Source: Flavobacteriaceae bacterium PS02293 (lineage in GTDB: Bacteria; Bacteroidota; Bacteroidia; Flavobacteriales; Weeksellaceae). From it: a DNA stretch of 64,000 nt. The notes under the pieces were generated by a model. That model ran no database searches and was not told the origin of the DNA. It saw only the letters and a program-made list of their open reading frames with translations. The position numbers were made by a program, and so were the translations under genes. Below are positions 25,700-35,285 of this stretch, one piece after another. Location of the stretch: positions 1 to 64,000 of the forward strand of contig JASCOV010000001.1 in assembly GCA_029960045.1 (NCBI GenBank). The letters are read 5' to 3'. Position 1 is the first letter of the stretch. Each line of letters begins with the position of its first letter.

Positions 25700-26671
25700 T
25701 TAAGATTCTCTTCTCAAAAGGTAATTTGCCAATTCTCTGAATGGTAATTTACTTTCGTCCGGAAGATTAATTTTATCAAGATAAGATTGTCCAATCTCGT
25801 TATGTTTCTGGATCAGTCTTAGAACTTTGTCATCCACTTTTGTTCTTCGGAAAATCTTTTCTACACTGTAAACTTTATCAACGTTATCCGTTTTTTTTGA
25901 ATACCAATAATTAAGCTCAGATAGTTCCGCTTCGTTAGCGTGTTCAAGTGCTAAAAGGTAAAGGATGGTTTTCTTGTTTTCGTAAATATCTCCTGCGTGT
26001 TTCTTCCCAAATTGTTCCTGATTTCCGAAAACATCCATGTAATCATCCATAATTTGGAAAGCAATACCAATATGTTTACCAAAGTTGTACATCGCTTCTG
26101 CATCTTCTTCTGACGCTCCTGCAATCAAAGCACCGATTTGGAAAGATGAAGCACTCAGAACACCAGTTTTGAAGGTAATCATCTGAATATAATCATCATA
26201 ACTTACGTCCGACCTGTTTTCAAAATTGATATCAAATTGCTGACCTTCACAAAGAACAGCTCCTGTTTCAGAAAATATCTTGATACATTTTTTGAATAAT
26301 TCAGGCTCCAAATCTTCAAAAAATTGATAAGCTTTAATCAGTAATGCATCTCCGGAAAGTATCCCAACATTGATTCCGTGAAGTGTATGGATTGTCGGTT
26401 TGTTTCTTCTCAACGGCGCTTCATCCATAATATCATCGTGAATCAAAGTGAAATTGTGGAAAAATTCTATCGCTAAAGAAGGTTTCAATGCTTTGTCCAA
26501 ATCGCCTTTGAAAAGGTCGCAAGCCATTAATAACATAATCGGGCGAAGCCTCTTCCCACCGTGAGAAATGATGTAATTCATCGGGTGATACAACTCGTCT
26601 GGTTTGTTGGTAAAAGTATGTTTTTCGATAGCGTCTGCTACAATTTTCTGATACTGGTCTAAGAATTCCAT
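25700..26671 (-). CDS. Polyprenyl diphosphate synthase
   Basis: 323 residues with both Asp-rich motifs: LIHDDIMDEAPLRR (first, near residue 80) and FQIMDDYMDVFG (second, near 210). Also GGKRLRP near the start. Adds isopentenyl diphosphate units to an allylic primer. Phe five residues before the first motif is a feature seen in shorter-chain enzymes, but product length cannot be settled by eye. Supplies quinone or carotenoid precursors. Confidence 0.92.
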   Translation of the reverse strand: MEFLDQYQKIVADAIEKHTFTNKPDELYHPMNYIISHGGKRLRPIMLLMACDLFKGDLDKALKPSLAIEFFHNFTLIHDDIMDEAPLRRNKPTIHTLHGINVGILSGDALLIKAYQFFEDLEPELFKKCIKIFSETGAVLCEGQQFDINFENRSDVSYDDYIQMITFKTGVLSASSFQIGALIAGASEEDAEAMYNFGKHIGIAFQIMDDYMDVFGNQEQFGKKHAGDIYENKKTILYLLALEHANEAELSELNYWYSKKTDNVDKVYSVEKIFRRTKVDDKVLRLIQKHNEIGQSYLDKINLPDESKLPFRELANYLLRRES

Positions 26672-26785
26672 TTAAAAACTTGTTTGAGGCAAAAATACGA
26701 TTTTTAAACACTTTTCAAATAAAATACTCCGACAAACTGCCAGAGTACTTCTTGAATAATGAATTTGATATTTATTCAACAACAA

Positions 26786-28033
26786 TCAATTAATAATCTG
26801 AATTTTTTTTGAAACCGAGTTTTGATTTTGCTTCAAATTGATAATATACAATCCGCTTTTAAGGCCTTCATTGGCAAGTAAAACTGTGTACATTCCTTTT
26901 CTGTCGGCAATTTTTGACTCTTTTCTCATTTTTCGGCCTTGCATATCCCAGATTGTAAGATGCGTTTCTCCGTTTTGTGACAAACAAAAATTCAATGCCG
27001 GACGAGTTCCGCTTATGGTTTTTATATTTTTAAGCTGACAAGATTTATCATCGGAAACGGATAAGTTTTCCTGAGAATAGATTTCAGTTTTTTTCAAATA
27101 TTGCTGTTCAAATCCTCCGGAACAAATCAGTTTCCAACTTCCATCAAGAAAAATAGAAGCTGCATTTCCCGTATTCCAAGCTGTTGGTTTGTTAGTTAAT
27201 TGAGTCCAAGTATTATTATTGACATCAAAAAAGTAATTTTCATTGGTATAAGTATCAAAAGTATTGTCTGTTGTTCCACCTATAAGAATCAATCCATTAT
27301 TCCAAGGTTGAAGTTCGAAGAAAGTGCGTGTCTGACCCGGAAAAGGAGTTCCTTGAGTCCAATTGACAACTGAACGATTATTTTGGTCAATCTCTCCAAT
27401 CCAGACGTTGTTCCAATAAGTTGTGGAAAAAGTTCCGTTGGAGCCGCCAACATAAACCAATTTATTTCCAGAAACTGAAAGCGCGCCATAAGAAAGAGAG
27501 CTTCCCGGCGAAGGAGCAGCGTTGCATTCACGCCATTTATTTTTATTGATATTATAAACAAAAGTTTTTTCGGAATTGTAACTACCAACGACATAAATCA
27601 GACTGTCCTGATAAGGAATAGCGTCGCCGTCCGTAAATGCTCTCGGAAAATCTGCCACGTTACTCCAGATATCATTTTCAATATTGTATTTATAAACTTT
27701 CCGTGTAACAGTTCCCGGCGTTGTAACCATTCCTCCGATGATGAAAATATTGTCACCAATTCTTGCGCTTGCAGCTCCTAAAATTGGTGTGGGAACATTC
27801 TGTTTTGTATCCCAAGTATTGGTTTTGATGTTGTAACGATAGGTTTTGTTTGAGATAATTTCCTGGTCGTTTCTACCGCCAATAACGTACATATAAGCAT
27901 TGTTGCTTGCATCAGAATAAGAAATTGAATTCCCTGCTCTTATTCCTTCCGGCGTATCTGCTCCTGTTGTCCATTGTCCAAAGAACATTTCGCAAAAGAC
28001 AAACGACAAAATAAATAGTAATGATTTTTTCAT
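26786..28033 (-). CDS. Kelch-repeat protein with T9SS type A sorting domain
   Basis: 415 residues from the ATG at 28033, which begins a proper signal peptide (MKKSLLFILSFVFCEMFFGQ); the frame is open 18 codons upstream. Six or so Kelch blades are seen, each with a GG and Tyr/Trp pair (YMYVIGGRND, NIFIIGGMV, LIYVVGSYN, LVYVGGSNG, LILIGGTTD, WKLICSGGF). The last ~75 residues (THLTIWDMQGRKM ... GLYIINLKQNQNSVSKKIQI) are a type A T9SS signal. Secreted or cell-surface; ligand unknown. Confidence 0.9.
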   Translation of the reverse strand: MKKSLLFILSFVFCEMFFGQWTTGADTPEGIRAGNSISYSDASNNAYMYVIGGRNDQEIISNKTYRYNIKTNTWDTKQNVPTPILGAASARIGDNIFIIGGMVTTPGTVTRKVYKYNIENDIWSNVADFPRAFTDGDAIPYQDSLIYVVGSYNSEKTFVYNINKNKWRECNAAPSPGSSLSYGALSVSGNKLVYVGGSNGTFSTTYWNNVWIGEIDQNNRSVVNWTQGTPFPGQTRTFFELQPWNNGLILIGGTTDNTFDTYTNENYFFDVNNNTWTQLTNKPTAWNTGNAASIFLDGSWKLICSGGFEQQYLKKTEIYSQENLSVSDDKSCQLKNIKTISGTRPALNFCLSQNGETHLTIWDMQGRKMRKESKIADRKGMYTVLLANEGLKSGLYIINLKQNQNSVSKKIQIIN

Positions 28034-28233
28034 TTTTTTATTAAAATTAATCTGTAAAAAGATTGAAAAAAGCCATTCACAATACAAAGCTTATCAGGAA
28101 TTACACACAGCCATTTTAAGTCGTTCAACAACATCGCAACGGTTTATGTCAAAAAGAGAATCATTGGTTTATTAAAAACTGTAGTTCGTGACAATCTTGA
28201 CAATCTGAAAGCTAAAAAACGTAGTTTTACTTT

Positions 28234-29298
28234 ATGAAAAAACGATTCGCAAGGCATTTCATTTTTTGGTTCTTCTATTTGATTTTGGAAGTTTATACGG
28301 AATATTATTGGATGGAAATTCAGTATAAGCAGTCTGTATATTCAACTTTTGTTCACGCTTTCTGGGAGGAATTTCTGACAATATTGCTTATCAAAATGCC
28401 GATGGGTTATTTGATGTTATATTTCATTTCAAGGTTCAGACATAAGAAAAGTAATATCAAATTAATTCTATCATTAGCGGTTACATTAATATTATTTTCG
28501 GTTCTTGGCTATGTTTTTCTGGTTCATTTTATTGTGCCTTATATTTATCCGCATCTTGAGATTGTCGGAATTTATGGTTACGGTGGAATTTTAAATTCGT
28601 TTATGGACAAGATTTTTCTGGCTTGTGTGATGATTGCACTTTATGAATATTCTGCCAGTCAAAAATTGAAACAACGGGAAATATTATTAATGAAAGAAAA
28701 AACCGAAGCAGAACTCAACTTCCTCAAATCCCAAATCAATCCGCATTTTTTGTTCAATACATTGAATAATATCTATTCTCTCGCAAGGGAAAAATCAGAT
28801 AAAACGGCTGATGTTATTTTAAAATTATCGAGTCTTCTAAGGTTTATGTTATATGAAACTAAGGAAAAATTCATTCCGATATCGAAGGAAATTCAGTTTA
28901 TGAATACTTATCTGGAAATTCAGAAAATACGTTTTGATGAACGTTTGAAAATTGAATTTCAGAATTCGGTCACAAATAATCAGGAATTGGTTTTACCTCT
29001 AATATTACTTCCATTTTTAGAAAATGCCTTCAAACACGGTGCAAGTGAAAGTACAGATAAGAAATTCATTAATATTAATCTTGAACTCAATAATGATATT
29101 TTAAATTACAGGGTCATTAATTCTTTTGAAAAAAATGATAATGAAGACAATAAAGGCATTGGTTTGATTAATTTTGAAAGACAGCTGAAACTGGTTTACA
29201 ATGAGTTCCGTTTGCAAACCGAAGCAGAAAATAATATATTCACAGCCACACTTTACATCAATCTGAAGTCCTATGAACCTGAAATGTATAATAGTTGA
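28234..29298 (+). CDS. LytS/YehU-type sensor histidine kinase
   Basis: 354 residues. Four membrane segments in the first ~140 residues are followed by the His-kinase domain SQINPHFLFNTLNNIYSL with phospho-acceptor H171, then the ATPase part (LLPFLENAFKHG and GIGLINFERQL). The gene overlaps the response regulator by 26 nt. The extracytoplasmic portion is small, so the stimulus is probably sensed in or at the membrane. Confidence 0.93.
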   Translation: MKKRFARHFIFWFFYLILEVYTEYYWMEIQYKQSVYSTFVHAFWEEFLTILLIKMPMGYLMLYFISRFRHKKSNIKLILSLAVTLILFSVLGYVFLVHFIVPYIYPHLEIVGIYGYGGILNSFMDKIFLACVMIALYEYSASQKLKQREILLMKEKTEAELNFLKSQINPHFLFNTLNNIYSLAREKSDKTADVILKLSSLLRFMLYETKEKFIPISKEIQFMNTYLEIQKIRFDERLKIEFQNSVTNNQELVLPLILLPFLENAFKHGASESTDKKFININLELNNDILNYRVINSFEKNDNEDNKGIGLINFERQLKLVYNEFRLQTEAENNIFTATLYINLKSYEPEMYNS

Positions 29299-29959
29299 GG
29301 ATGAGCCACTGGCCGTCAATATAATGAAAGATTACATTCAGCAGATTCCTTTTTTGGAATTAATTGCCGTTTGCAATGATGCGATTAGTGCAATGCAAAA
29401 ACTCAATGAAAACAAAATCGATTTGATGTTTCTGGATTTGCATTTGCCAAAAATAAAAGGCCTGGATTTTTTATCGACAATCAAGAATCCGCCAAAAGTA
29501 ATCATTACAACGGCTTATCACGAATTCGCTGTAGAAAGTTATCAGTATCAGGTTTTGGATTATTTGCTGAAACCTATTGCGTTTGAAAGATTTGTATCAG
29601 CGGTTCAAAAAGCTTTACCAACAGCGAAAACAGAAAATCAAATAAAAAATGAACCTGAATTTTTGTTCTTTACTGTTAATAAGAAAAGAGCAAAAATTCA
29701 GGTTCAAGAAATTCTTTATATCGAAAGTCAAAAGGAGAATGTCAAAATTGTTTTAAAAGAAAGAACAATCATAACCCGACATTCTATTAGTGAATTGGAA
29801 AAAATACTGTCGTCAGACTTTATCCGTATTCACCGTTCTTTTATCATTTCAAAATCCAAAATAGACTTTTTTGATTCACAATCTGTAGAAATCCAAGGAA
29901 ATCAAATTCCTATCGGAAGGAACTACAAAGATTATATTAAGAGTTTATTAGAATATTAA
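29273..29959 (+). CDS. LytTR-family response regulator
   Basis: 228 residues. The receiver domain has the acidic pair IIVEDEP and phospho-acceptor D55 (LMFLDLHLP). The LytTR DNA-binding domain spans about 125-228 (ILYIESQKENVKIVL, RIHRSFIIS, IPIGRNYKDYI). Starts inside the kinase gene, so it is translationally coupled. LytTR regulators often control their own operon or envelope functions; targets are not evident. Its end overlaps the convergent pit gene by 12 nt. Confidence 0.94.
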   Translation: MNLKCIIVEDEPLAVNIMKDYIQQIPFLELIAVCNDAISAMQKLNENKIDLMFLDLHLPKIKGLDFLSTIKNPPKVIITTAYHEFAVESYQYQVLDYLLKPIAFERFVSAVQKALPTAKTENQIKNEPEFLFFTVNKKRAKIQVQEILYIESQKENVKIVLKERTIITRHSISELEKILSSDFIRIHRSFIISKSKIDFFDSQSVEIQGNQIPIGRNYKDYIKSLLEY

Positions 29960-31090
29960 TACAAAAAGCAAATAGGTAATTCCTGCAACGATGGCGCTGA
30001 TAGGAATTGTAAGAATCCAGGCCCAAAGTAAACTAACAGTAATTCCCCATCTTACAGCTGAAACTCTCTTAGTCAATCCAACTCCGATAATTGCACCTGT
30101 AACAGTGTGTGTCGTAGAAACCGGAATCCTTAATTGTTCTGTAATGAAAAGCGTGATAGCACCCGCTGTTTCCGCCGCAACACCTTCTAATGGCGTTACT
30201 TTTGTGATTCTGGTTCCCATCGTCTTAATGATCTTCCAACCACCACTCATCGTCCCCAAAGCGATTGCTAGGAACGAAACCACTGGTACCCAAAGGTAAT
30301 GTTCTGCAAAGAAATTAAAACGGTCAGCTTCCGGGATATTCAGGTATAGCGGATCTTTCATCATATTCACGTGGAAATAGATCATCGCTGCTCCAATGAT
30401 TCCCATTACTTTCTGAGCATCATTGGTCCCGTGTCCAAGACTGAATAATGCAGAAGAAACTAACTGTAATTTTTTGAAAACACGTTCAGCTTTATGTGGA
30501 TTCGCTCTTTTGCAGATATTAACGATGATCAAAGTAATGATAATTGAGATCGCCATACCGATAAGCGGCGCCATAAAGATGAATAGGAAAATAGGAATCA
30601 CCACTTTATACTTCACAACGTTCTGTGAGAAAAGCTGTACAAATGACTGATAAGCCGTTTCGAAGAAAGAATATTCAGGATGTGTAATTGCAATCAAATG
30701 ATAGTCAGTGATCAAAGCGTGCATCAATGCTGCCCCGATAAATCCACCAATCAAAGTATGAGATGATGAGGAAGGAATCCCAAACCACCAAGTTAATAGA
30801 TTCCAGGCAATTGCAGCAATAAGTCCGGAAAAAATAACTTCAAGTGTAATGAAATTTTCATCCACCGTTTTGGCAATCGTATTACCAATTTTGAATTCGC
30901 CTACAACGTAAGCTGCAATGAAAAACGCTGCAAAATTCCAGAATGCTGCCCAAAGAACAGCCTGAAAAGGCGTCAGTACTTTTGTAGAAACAATGGTTGC
31001 GATAGAGTTAGCTGCATCGTGAAAACCATTGATATAATCAAATATTAGCGCTAAAGCGATAATGATAATTAGTAGAATTGGAAATTCCAT
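29948..31090 (-). CDS. Inorganic phosphate transporter, PiT family
   Basis: 380 residues, about ten membrane spans. The two PiT repeats carry the signature GFHDAANSIATIVSTK (near residue 20) and the second GHGTNDAQKVMGI (near 220). Proton- or Na-driven phosphate uptake at the inner membrane. Forms an operon with the DUF47 gene, whose stop lies 24 nt upstream of its start. No transcription terminator lies between it and the convergent LytTR gene. Confidence 0.94.
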   Translation of the reverse strand: MEFPILLIIIIALALIFDYINGFHDAANSIATIVSTKVLTPFQAVLWAAFWNFAAFFIAAYVVGEFKIGNTIAKTVDENFITLEVIFSGLIAAIAWNLLTWWFGIPSSSSHTLIGGFIGAALMHALITDYHLIAITHPEYSFFETAYQSFVQLFSQNVVKYKVVIPIFLFIFMAPLIGMAISIIITLIIVNICKRANPHKAERVFKKLQLVSSALFSLGHGTNDAQKVMGIIGAAMIYFHVNMMKDPLYLNIPEADRFNFFAEHYLWVPVVSFLAIALGTMSGGWKIIKTMGTRITKVTPLEGVAAETAGAITLFITEQLRIPVSTTHTVTGAIIGVGLTKRVSAVRWGITVSLLWAWILTIPISAIVAGITYLLFVLIF

Positions 31091-31114
31091 TCGTTTATTT
31101 TTTGATACTGCTTT

Positions 31115-31753
31115 TTATGCGTATTTGATAACTATGCTTTCCATTGTGTTGGCAACATCTTCTGCTTTGTCCGTTACGATCTCAAGATAATCCAAGATTG
31201 ATTTCTGTTTGATAATCAACAATGCATCATTAGTTTCAAATAACTTCACAATAGCCTGGCTCAATACGTCGTCAGCAATATTCTCGTAAGAATTGATTTT
31301 GATACAAGATTCTCTTACTTCGTCCGGATTTTTGAAATCTTTCAGGTTTTCCAAAGCCTTCTTGATCTCGATACAACATTTGTGGATCAATAATGAAAAC
31401 TCTGTATAAACTTTGTTCTCAGGACTTTTGTAAAGGTAAATATATTTTGCAGAGGCATAGATGTAATCCGCAATATCATCCAAACCGGAAGCAAGATAGT
31501 TGATATCTTCCCTGTCAAACGGTGTGATGAAGTTCTCGCCTAATTGTACGAAGATCTCGTGCGTAAGATCATCCAATTTGTGTTCGTAATCACTCATTTG
31601 ATTCAACAATGTTTCATCATTGATATCAAACTCCAATAAACCATCGTGAAATGTTTTTGACATCTCTACTAAGTTATCTGCTACACGAAGAAACAGATCA
31701 AAAAAGATTTTATCTTTCGGCTGAAATGCTCTGAAAATATTACCTATTCCCAT
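31115..31753 (-). CDS. DUF47 (PhoU-like) protein
   Basis: 212 residues, all helical, with PhoU-type metal-cluster stretches (ADNLVEMSKTF, EREDINYLASGLDDIADYIYA-like segment near 80-95, SYENIADDVLSQAI). DUF47 proteins accompany PiT transporters and are thought to modulate phosphate uptake. First gene of the DUF47-pit pair. Confidence 0.93.
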   Translation of the reverse strand: MGIGNIFRAFQPKDKIFFDLFLRVADNLVEMSKTFHDGLLEFDINDETLLNQMSDYEHKLDDLTHEIFVQLGENFITPFDREDINYLASGLDDIADYIYASAKYIYLYKSPENKVYTEFSLLIHKCCIEIKKALENLKDFKNPDEVRESCIKINSYENIADDVLSQAIVKLFETNDALLIIKQKSILDYLEIVTDKAEDVANTMESIVIKYA

Positions 31754-31837
31754 TATTTTGCTTTATATTTCTGCAAATATGAAACAAAAAAACCTTTCCT
31801 AAAAACTTTTATATTAATTTTTCATTAAGATTAAAAC

Positions 31838-31871
31838 ACATAAAAACCTGCTGATTAGCAGGTTTTTATGT
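31838..31871. terminator. Terminator after the DEAD-box helicase gene
   Basis: A 15-bp stem, ACATAAAAACCTGCT/AGCAGGTTTTTATGT, has a 4-nt loop. The A/T-rich base supplies a T-run on either strand. Confidence 0.88.
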
Positions 31872-31903
31872 AAAATATTTTATTTTATTTTCGGGTTTTG
31901 TTC

Positions 31904-33631
31904 TTATTGGGCAACTTCTGCTCTCATTTCTTTTCCCCGAAACTTCATACTAGTTAATCCATCCATCACTTCATTCTTGTATGACTTTTCAATTTCAAAG
32001 AAACTGAACTTATCCAAGATTTCGATTTCACCGATATCGGCTCTCTTTTTAGATTTAGATGTTGCTTTATTAATGATCTCCAGCATATCAACTTTCTTCA
32101 ATTGGTCTCTTTTTCCAAGGTTGAAGAAGAATCTTACCATATCCTCATTGTTACGTTTTGGCTTACGGTCTCTACCGCCATTTCTGTCACCACCACGATC
32201 TCCTCTGTTATCTCTGTCTCGGAAAGAACCTCCATCTCTGGATCCTCTGCTGTCTCTGTCTCTTCCGTCTCTGTCTCTTCTTCCTGGCTTGTCATCTCTG
32301 CTGTTACCAAATTTCTGATCAGCAAGATCATTGCTATTCTGATAGTAAAGTGCCATTTCTTTCAATTGGAATTGAAGTAATTGACTTACTAATTGCTCTT
32401 TTGTGAAAGCTGAAAGATCCGGGATTAAGCTTTCGTCAAAATCAATAACATCAACGTGTTCTGTCAATAATTTTTCGAAAACACCGCCAACCTGAGCTTT
32501 GATAATTTCTTTTCCTGTAGGAATTTTTTTCTCAATGATTTCAATCTTGGTTTCTGCCTTGATTTGCTTCATTTTTCTGCTTTCTTCAGGTTTTGCCAAC
32601 GTCATAGAGATTCCATCTTTACCTGCACGTCCTGTTCTTCCACTTCTGTGAACGAAAACTTCCGGATCATCTGGTAAAGAGAAATGGATAACGTGCGTCA
32701 AAGAATCAACATCCAATCCTCTGGCCGCAACGTCTGTTGCTACCAAAATATCGATATTTTTCAGTCTGAATTTCTTCATTACTGTATCTCTCTGAGCTTG
32801 AGAAAGATCACCGTGAAGTGCATCTGCAGCATATCCATTTTGCATCAAGAAGTCTGCAACCTCCTGAGTTTCCATTCTTGTTCTACAGAAAATAATTGAA
32901 TATTGGTTTGGATTCGCGTCAATAAGTCTCTTGAGAGCTTCTTTCTTCTGTCTGTAACCAACTACATAAAATTCGTGTTTGATGTTTTTCTTAACCTCAT
33001 TGACTGACCCTACAGTAATTCTGTGAGGCGTTGTCAAATAATTTTTAGAAATACGTTCCACCTCTTTGCTCATTGTGGCAGAGAAAAGGAAAGTTTGTTT
33101 TGTATCTGGCGTTTCTCTTAATATAGTTTCCAAATCATCTTTGAAACCCATAGAAAGCATTTCGTCAGCTTCGTCTAAAACTACCCATTGAGTTTCAGAA
33201 AAGTCCAATGCTTTTCTGTTGATCATGTCTATCACACGTCCCGGAGTTCCCACGATGATCTGTGGTTTTTCTCTAAGGGATTTGATCTGATCCATAATAC
33301 TGCTTCCACCATAGACTGCTGTAGTCTTGATGTCTCTCAGGTATTTAGTATAGTTTTTGATGTCTTTGGTAATCTGGAGGCAAAGTTCTCTAGTAGGGCA
33401 AAGGACCAAAAATTGGATTTTACGACTCTTGTCGTCTATCATATCCAAAATCGGAAGCGAAAACGCTGCTGTTTTGCCTGTTCCTGTTGCCGCAAGTGCG
33501 ATAAGATCGCGAGTATCTGTGGAGATAAAAGGAATAGTCTGTTTTTGGATTTCTGTCGGCTCTACGAAGCCGAGGTCGCCAATCGCCTGAAGAACTTCAG
33601 AGCTAAGATTGGATTCCGTAAATAAATTCAT
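31904..33631 (-). CDS. DEAD-box RNA helicase with Arg/Asp/Gly tail and DbpA-type RNA-binding domain
   Basis: 575 residues. Motifs: Q motif FVEPTEIQKQTIP, AATGTGKTAAF, PTRELCLQI, TPGRVID, LDEADEML, FSATMS, DVAARGLDVD and HRSGRTGRAG. A low-complexity RD/RG/GG stretch (about 440-500) precedes a C-terminal DbpA-like RNA-recognition fold (RFFFNLGKRDQLKKVDMLEIIN). This is the CsdA/DeaD-like type involved in ribosome assembly or cold-shock RNA handling. Monocistronic. Long antisense frames inside the repetitive tail are shadows. Confidence 0.93.
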   Translation of the reverse strand: MNLFTESNLSSEVLQAIGDLGFVEPTEIQKQTIPFISTDTRDLIALAATGTGKTAAFSLPILDMIDDKSRKIQFLVLCPTRELCLQITKDIKNYTKYLRDIKTTAVYGGSSIMDQIKSLREKPQIIVGTPGRVIDMINRKALDFSETQWVVLDEADEMLSMGFKDDLETILRETPDTKQTFLFSATMSKEVERISKNYLTTPHRITVGSVNEVKKNIKHEFYVVGYRQKKEALKRLIDANPNQYSIIFCRTRMETQEVADFLMQNGYAADALHGDLSQAQRDTVMKKFRLKNIDILVATDVAARGLDVDSLTHVIHFSLPDDPEVFVHRSGRTGRAGKDGISMTLAKPEESRKMKQIKAETKIEIIEKKIPTGKEIIKAQVGGVFEKLLTEHVDVIDFDESLIPDLSAFTKEQLVSQLLQFQLKEMALYYQNSNDLADQKFGNSRDDKPGRRDRDGRDRDSRGSRDGGSFRDRDNRGDRGGDRNGGRDRKPKRNNEDMVRFFFNLGKRDQLKKVDMLEIINKATSKSKKRADIGEIEILDKFSFFEIEKSYKNEVMDGLTSMKFRGKEMRAEVAQ

Positions 33632-33784
33632 TTAAAAAGATCGTCTAATAATTGGTGCAAAGATACACTTTTTATTTTTGATAACAAAGTGACTTCTTTT
33701 TTAACGATTCCTTATTACAGAAAATTAATATTGGGAGATAGATATTAGAAGTTAAGGTTTTAGAAATTAGATAACCATAAAAAA

Positions 33785-33822
33785 GAAATCCCTCTCAGAA
33801 TTTCGAAATCTGAAAGGGATTT
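33785..33822 (-). terminator. Terminator after the LRR gene
   Basis: Minus strand: the stem AAATCCCTTTCAGA/TCTGAGAGGGATTT has a 9-nt loop and is followed by a T-rich tail. Confidence 0.75.
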
Positions 33823-33843
33823 AATTTTAGTATGCAAATAAGA

Positions 33844-35205
33844 TTATTCCTTAATCATTTTTTCAATTTGCAAACCTTTATCTGTTTTGATTTTGATAAT
33901 GTAATTACCTTTTGACAATTCGGAAACATCGATTTCTTTGAGTAAAGAAGTTTTTAGCAATTGTCCATTAATTGTATAAATTTCTGCTTTTTGGAATTGA
34001 TCCTTTGTTTGAATATTTAGTTTATTGTTTAGCGGATTTGGATAGATTTTTAAAGTTGGTTTGTTGAAACTATTAGTACCCAATGTGTAACTACAATTTG
34101 TGTTGTAATTCGCCCAAGCATCTTTCTTAATCCATTTAGTTGTAGAATAAGCTGCATCATCTACTTGGATACAATTTAGATCTGGATTTTCCATAAATTC
34201 TTGAAAAGTAATGAGTGTGTTTTTTGTGTTTTTTAAATTTAGACTTTTCAATTGATTATTGGCACACCTAATAAGGGTTAACAAAATATTTTTACTCAAA
34301 TCCAAACTGGCGAGTTTATTACCACTACAACTAAAAAGTTTTAACGAAATATTTTTACTTAAATCTAAACTATTTAACTGGTTAACATCGCAAGCTAAAT
34401 TAGATAAAGCTGTATTTTTGCTTAAATCTAAGCTAGTAAGCAGATTTCTAGTACAGTTCAGAATATTTAAAGCTAAATTTTTGCTTGTATCCAGATTGAC
34501 TAACTCATTATCAGAAAAATTCAGTTGAACCAAAGCGATATTTTTACTTATATCTAAAGTAGTTAATTGGTTATCATTACAACCTATATCTTTTAATTTT
34601 ACATTTTTAGTTACATCTAAAGTCTTTAATGGATTACCACCACAATATAAAGAGACTAAATTTATATTTTTACTTAAATCTAAATTGTTGAATTGATTAT
34701 TATAACAATCAAGAAAAGTTAATGCTGTATTTTTGCTGACATCAATATTGACTAATAGGTTATTATGGCAAATTAAATTAGTTAAAATTGTGTTTTTAGT
34801 AACATCTATTGAAGTTAATAGATTTCTTGTACAATCGACATAATACAGTAAAACATTTGCATTCAAACTCAAGGTTTGTAGTTGATTATCATTGCATTGT
34901 AATGTTGTTAAAGCCGTATTCATACTCACATTCAAGCTAACTAATTCGTTTTCACTACAATTTAGTTGCTTAATCTTCGTAAACGACTCTATACCTTTCA
35001 AATCTTTTATTTGTCTTTTATAACAATCCAGCATCCCTGTAAAACTATTAGCTTCAGAAATCTGAATTTCATTATCTCCGTTAGTATTGATAGCCGAATT
35101 ACCAATCAGATATGCTTTGAAATTAGCATCAGGAATATTAACATTTTGGGCGTAGGCAAAAGAGCAGGACAGAAATCCTGCGATAATGAGTAATTGTTTT
35201 ATCAT
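33844..35205 (-). CDS. Leucine-rich repeat protein with T9SS type A sorting domain
   Basis: 453 residues from the ATG at 35205, which opens a signal peptide (MIKQLLIIAGFLSCSFAYAQ). About a dozen 21-residue repeats have the pattern LxxLxCxxNxLxxLDxSKN, with a Cys or Phe at a fixed position in most. The last 70 residues (LKIYPNPLNNKLNI, VSELSKGNYIIKIKTDKG, LQIEKMI) are a type A T9SS signal. Secreted or surface-attached; likely a binding protein. Confidence 0.92.
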   Translation of the reverse strand: MIKQLLIIAGFLSCSFAYAQNVNIPDANFKAYLIGNSAINTNGDNEIQISEANSFTGMLDCYKRQIKDLKGIESFTKIKQLNCSENELVSLNVSMNTALTTLQCNDNQLQTLSLNANVLLYYVDCTRNLLTSIDVTKNTILTNLICHNNLLVNIDVSKNTALTFLDCYNNQFNNLDLSKNINLVSLYCGGNPLKTLDVTKNVKLKDIGCNDNQLTTLDISKNIALVQLNFSDNELVNLDTSKNLALNILNCTRNLLTSLDLSKNTALSNLACDVNQLNSLDLSKNISLKLFSCSGNKLASLDLSKNILLTLIRCANNQLKSLNLKNTKNTLITFQEFMENPDLNCIQVDDAAYSTTKWIKKDAWANYNTNCSYTLGTNSFNKPTLKIYPNPLNNKLNIQTKDQFQKAEIYTINGQLLKTSLLKEIDVSELSKGNYIIKIKTDKGLQIEKMIKE

Positions 35206-35285
35206 GGTTTTAGTTTCTAAGATTTTCGGCAAAGATATTTCAATTAATAATATGTGAAATCTTAAATAAGGGTTAAATTACAGAT

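Noticed and set aside
28136..28226. Possible LytTR binding repeats (GTAGTT-type words) upstream of the sensor kinase
   Set aside because: Only short words with irregular spacing; too weak to list as an operator.
32102..32406. Several plus-strand frames opposite the DEAD-box helicase tail
   Set aside because: They arise from the low-complexity Arg/Asp/Gly codons on the other strand.
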